From an uncultured Bacillota bacterium (lineage in GTDB: Bacteria > Bacillota > Clostridia > Caldicoprobacterales > UBA3941), in assembly GCA_937960725.1 (NCBI GenBank), contig CALGOY010000205.1:1-16441 (forward strand): 16,441 bases of DNA, read 5' to 3'. The position numbers and the translations under genes were made by a program. The notes beneath the pieces were generated by a model. The model was not told the origin of the DNA. It did not search any database and saw only the letters and a list, made by a program, of their open reading frames with translations. Below, piece by piece: positions 15,462-16,441 of this stretch; positions within the stretch are counted from its first letter, which is position 1; every line of letters begins with the position of its first letter.

Positions 15462-15707
15462 ATGCATAAATATAGTAAACTTGGTGCAGTTTTCATATTA
15501 ATTCCTTATATAATGAATGTTTTAATAAATATAGTAGATTTTATTATGGGAAAAATTGATTTATATGTATTAGGTCGAGGACCAATTAATTCAATAAAAA
15601 TATATAATTTTAAAATTTATTCAATAATGTTGGTAGCAATAGGAATATTTCTTTTAGCATTTGATTTTATATATAATTATAAAAACATAAAATCTAATAA
15701 AAAATAG
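15462..15707 (+). CDS. Small two-helix membrane protein
   Basis: An 81-aa protein with hydrophobic helices at about residues 8-28 (AVFILIPYIMNVLINIV) and 52-70 (YSIMLVAIGIFLLAFDFIY). A short loop containing GRGPINSIK joins them, and the tail is Lys-rich (KNIKSNKK). Charges suggest both ends face the cytoplasm. A GGAAAGGA site precedes the ATG by 10 bases. It starts 26 bases after the secreted-protein gene, and a terminator begins right after its stop, so the two genes form one transcription unit. Small membrane proteins in this position are often immunity or accessory factors for the secreted product, but nothing in the sequence proves it. Confidence 0.75.
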   Translation: MHKYSKLGAVFILIPYIMNVLINIVDFIMGKIDLYVLGRGPINSIKIYNFKIYSIMLVAIGIFLLAFDFIYNYKNIKSNKK

Positions 15708-15735
15708 ACCTCAGGCATACTGAGGTATATTTTTT
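15708..15735 (+). terminator. Rho-independent terminator after the secreted/membrane gene pair
   Basis: ACCTCAG (15708-15714), loop GCATA, CTGAGGT (15720-15726), then ATA and a run of six T (15730-15735). It begins one base after the stop codon of the 81-aa gene. Confidence 0.85.
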
Positions 15736-15739
15736 ATAT

Positions 15740-15802
15740 AAGTAATTATAGAGCAGAAAAATGATTTGTTAACAAAAGGATTGACTATTTTTATAATTAC
15801 TT
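15740..15802. repeat. 11-base inverted repeat
   Basis: AAGTAATTATA (15740-15750) and its exact complement TATAATTACTT (15792-15802), separated by 41 bases. It could be a structured element or the trace of a tiny inverted-repeat element, but in such AT-rich DNA chance is possible. Confidence 0.3.
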
Positions 15803-15943
15803 CATCTTTTCATTTGCTTGTATGATGTCATTTTGCATATTCCTATATGTGATGAGATATTTCATCCTATTATAGATAGGCTAGTTTCATGGTTTAGAAC
15901 AAAAGTTAGAAATTTTTCAGAACTACTTGAAGAAAATCAATGA
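15797..15943 (+). pseudogene. Unidentified gene remnant
   Basis: A plus-strand frame open from 15797 to a TGA at 15941-15943 encodes 48 residues, among them IPICDEIFHPIIDRLVSWFR and a Leu/Glu-rich end (FSELLEENQ). It has no ATG and no ribosome site, so it looks like the C-terminal end of a lost gene. It abuts the repeat copy at 15940. I cannot assign a family. Together with the inverted repeat it accounts for most of the 311 bases between 15708 and 16018. Confidence 0.35.
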
Positions 15944-16022
15944 CAGAAATAGTTATAGGAATATATGCACTTAATTCGGGATCAAACCCCGGTATATCTT
16001 TTTCTTCCCATAAACTAATCAT
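15906..16022 (-). pseudogene. 5' fragment of the duplicated alpha/beta hydrolase gene
   Basis: An ATG at 16022-16020 starts a frame whose first 18 residues (MISLWEEKDIPGFDPELS) are identical to the intact hydrolase at 12803-13603. Similarity fades over the next nine or so codons, and the frame then runs through unrelated DNA to a TAA at 15906. The ribosome site and the ATGA overlap with the upstream gene are preserved. It cannot encode a functional hydrolase. Confidence 0.85.
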
Positions 16023-16200
16023 ACTATCGCCTCCCTTAAATTATAAACAAGTTCACAGCTGTCTTTAATTATATACGGTCCCTTATCAGAATTGGAAGTA
16101 CTTTCGTAAATTGTAGAACAATATTTTTTATCTAATCTATATAAAATTTTCTTCCCTTTATCAGTTACATAGAGCATTGAATAGAGATTGTCTCCAATTC
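15940..16200. repeat. Direct repeat, copy B (hydrolase start plus tail of unknown gene)
   Basis: Partner of the repeat at 13521-13778, with 119 identical bases at 15970-16088. Divergence is clear on both sides. The two copies bracket about 2.2 kb carrying the decayed phage-like gene and the secreted/membrane gene pair. Confidence 0.95.
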
Positions 16201-16441
16201 GTATGGTTTTACTGCTTATCATCCTTCTTTTTATAAAATTGCTAATAATTTTCTCAATTCGTTCTGCAGGAATATTGTAGTATACATTCCACAAATTTCC
16301 ATTATGTAAATCTCCAGCAGCTACCTTTATCCTTTCATCTGCACTTTTCCCGCCCTTTTCTATCTCCAGCATCAAAGACTGTTCCCATTCGTATTGAATT
16401 ATGGAAATTGCCTTTAAAACTATATAGCTGTCAAAATCTAT
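16019..16441 (-). CDS. Unknown protein, C-terminal 140 residues, open at the right edge
   Basis: The frame is open from base 16441 to the TGA at 16019. A TTG/ATG pair at 16375/16372 could be taken as a start, but the frame continues upstream with plausible protein sequence (DSYIVLKAISIIQYEWEQSL) and no ribosome site is seen at 16375, so the gene very likely begins outside the window. The product is charged, with ERIEKIISNFIKRRMI and then YVTDKGKKILYRLDKK, a pattern that recalls the recognition helix and wing of winged-helix regulators, though this is weak. Its stop overlaps the ATG of the truncated hydrolase copy. The homologous tail at 13600-13790 overlaps the intact hydrolase in the same way, so the two genes were ancestrally an operon. 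Confidence 0.65.
   Translation of the reverse strand: MDFDSYIVLKAISIIQYEWEQSLMLEIEKGGKSADERIKVAAGDLHNGNLWNVYYNIPAERIEKIISNFIKRRMISSKTIRIGDNLYSMLYVTDKGKKILYRLDKKYCSTIYESTSNSDKGPYIIKDSCELVYNLREAIV

Noticed and set aside
15740..15802. Terminal repeats of an insertion sequence
   Set aside because: No transposase frame and no target-site duplication were seen, and the 11-base arms are nearly all A/T.

Overview
The window looks like chromosomal DNA from a low-GC, Gram-positive anaerobe of the class Clostridia. The evidence is AT-rich codon use, strong Shine-Dalgarno sites with some TTG/GTG starts, sigma-A type promoters, and several protein families common in Clostridia and Paenibacillaceae (DUF5696, Yip1-like and NHL/TPR proteins beside sugar ABC permeases). 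This is inference from style and gene content; no marker gene fixes the genus.

Region 1 (1-7708) is a carbohydrate-uptake locus. A LacI-family regulator (6689-7708, +) is divergent from a tightly packed minus-strand operon: MalF-type permease (5827-6447, lacking its N-terminus), MalG-type permease (4884-5825), an anchored NHL beta-propeller/TPR protein (3367-4869), a Yip1-like membrane protein (2702-3364), an exported DUF5696 protein (116-2680), and the start of another gene that leaves the window at base 1. No solute-binding protein or ATPase is present. The first permease begins in the middle of the family alignment, so the operon seems to have lost its 5' end.

Region 2 (7763-12708) is housekeeping. 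On the minus strand, homoserine kinase thrB, a Fur-family regulator and a two-module cobalamin-type methionine synthase (homocysteine and methyl-folate modules, no B12 domain) run in the same direction. Divergent from thrB is murC, with a consensus promoter, a structured leader and a very strong bidirectional terminator at its 3' end.

Region 3 (12803-16441) is accessory and rearranged. An intact alpha/beta hydrolase (minus) overlaps by ATGA with the tail of a small unknown gene. The same tail-plus-hydrolase-start junction recurs about 2.4 kb away, with 119 identical bases (13551-13669 and 15970-16088). In the second copy the unknown gene is longer and runs off the right edge, while the hydrolase is cut after about 27 codons. 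Between the copies lie a decayed phage/ICE-like gene (three in-frame stops), an AT-rich spacer, a signal-peptide-bearing beta-rich protein of 253 aa followed by an 81-aa two-helix membrane protein and a terminator, and a further gene remnant. The secreted/membrane pair inside this repeat-bounded insert is the best candidate for something undescribed. No RNA genes, CRISPR arrays or intact transposases were seen.
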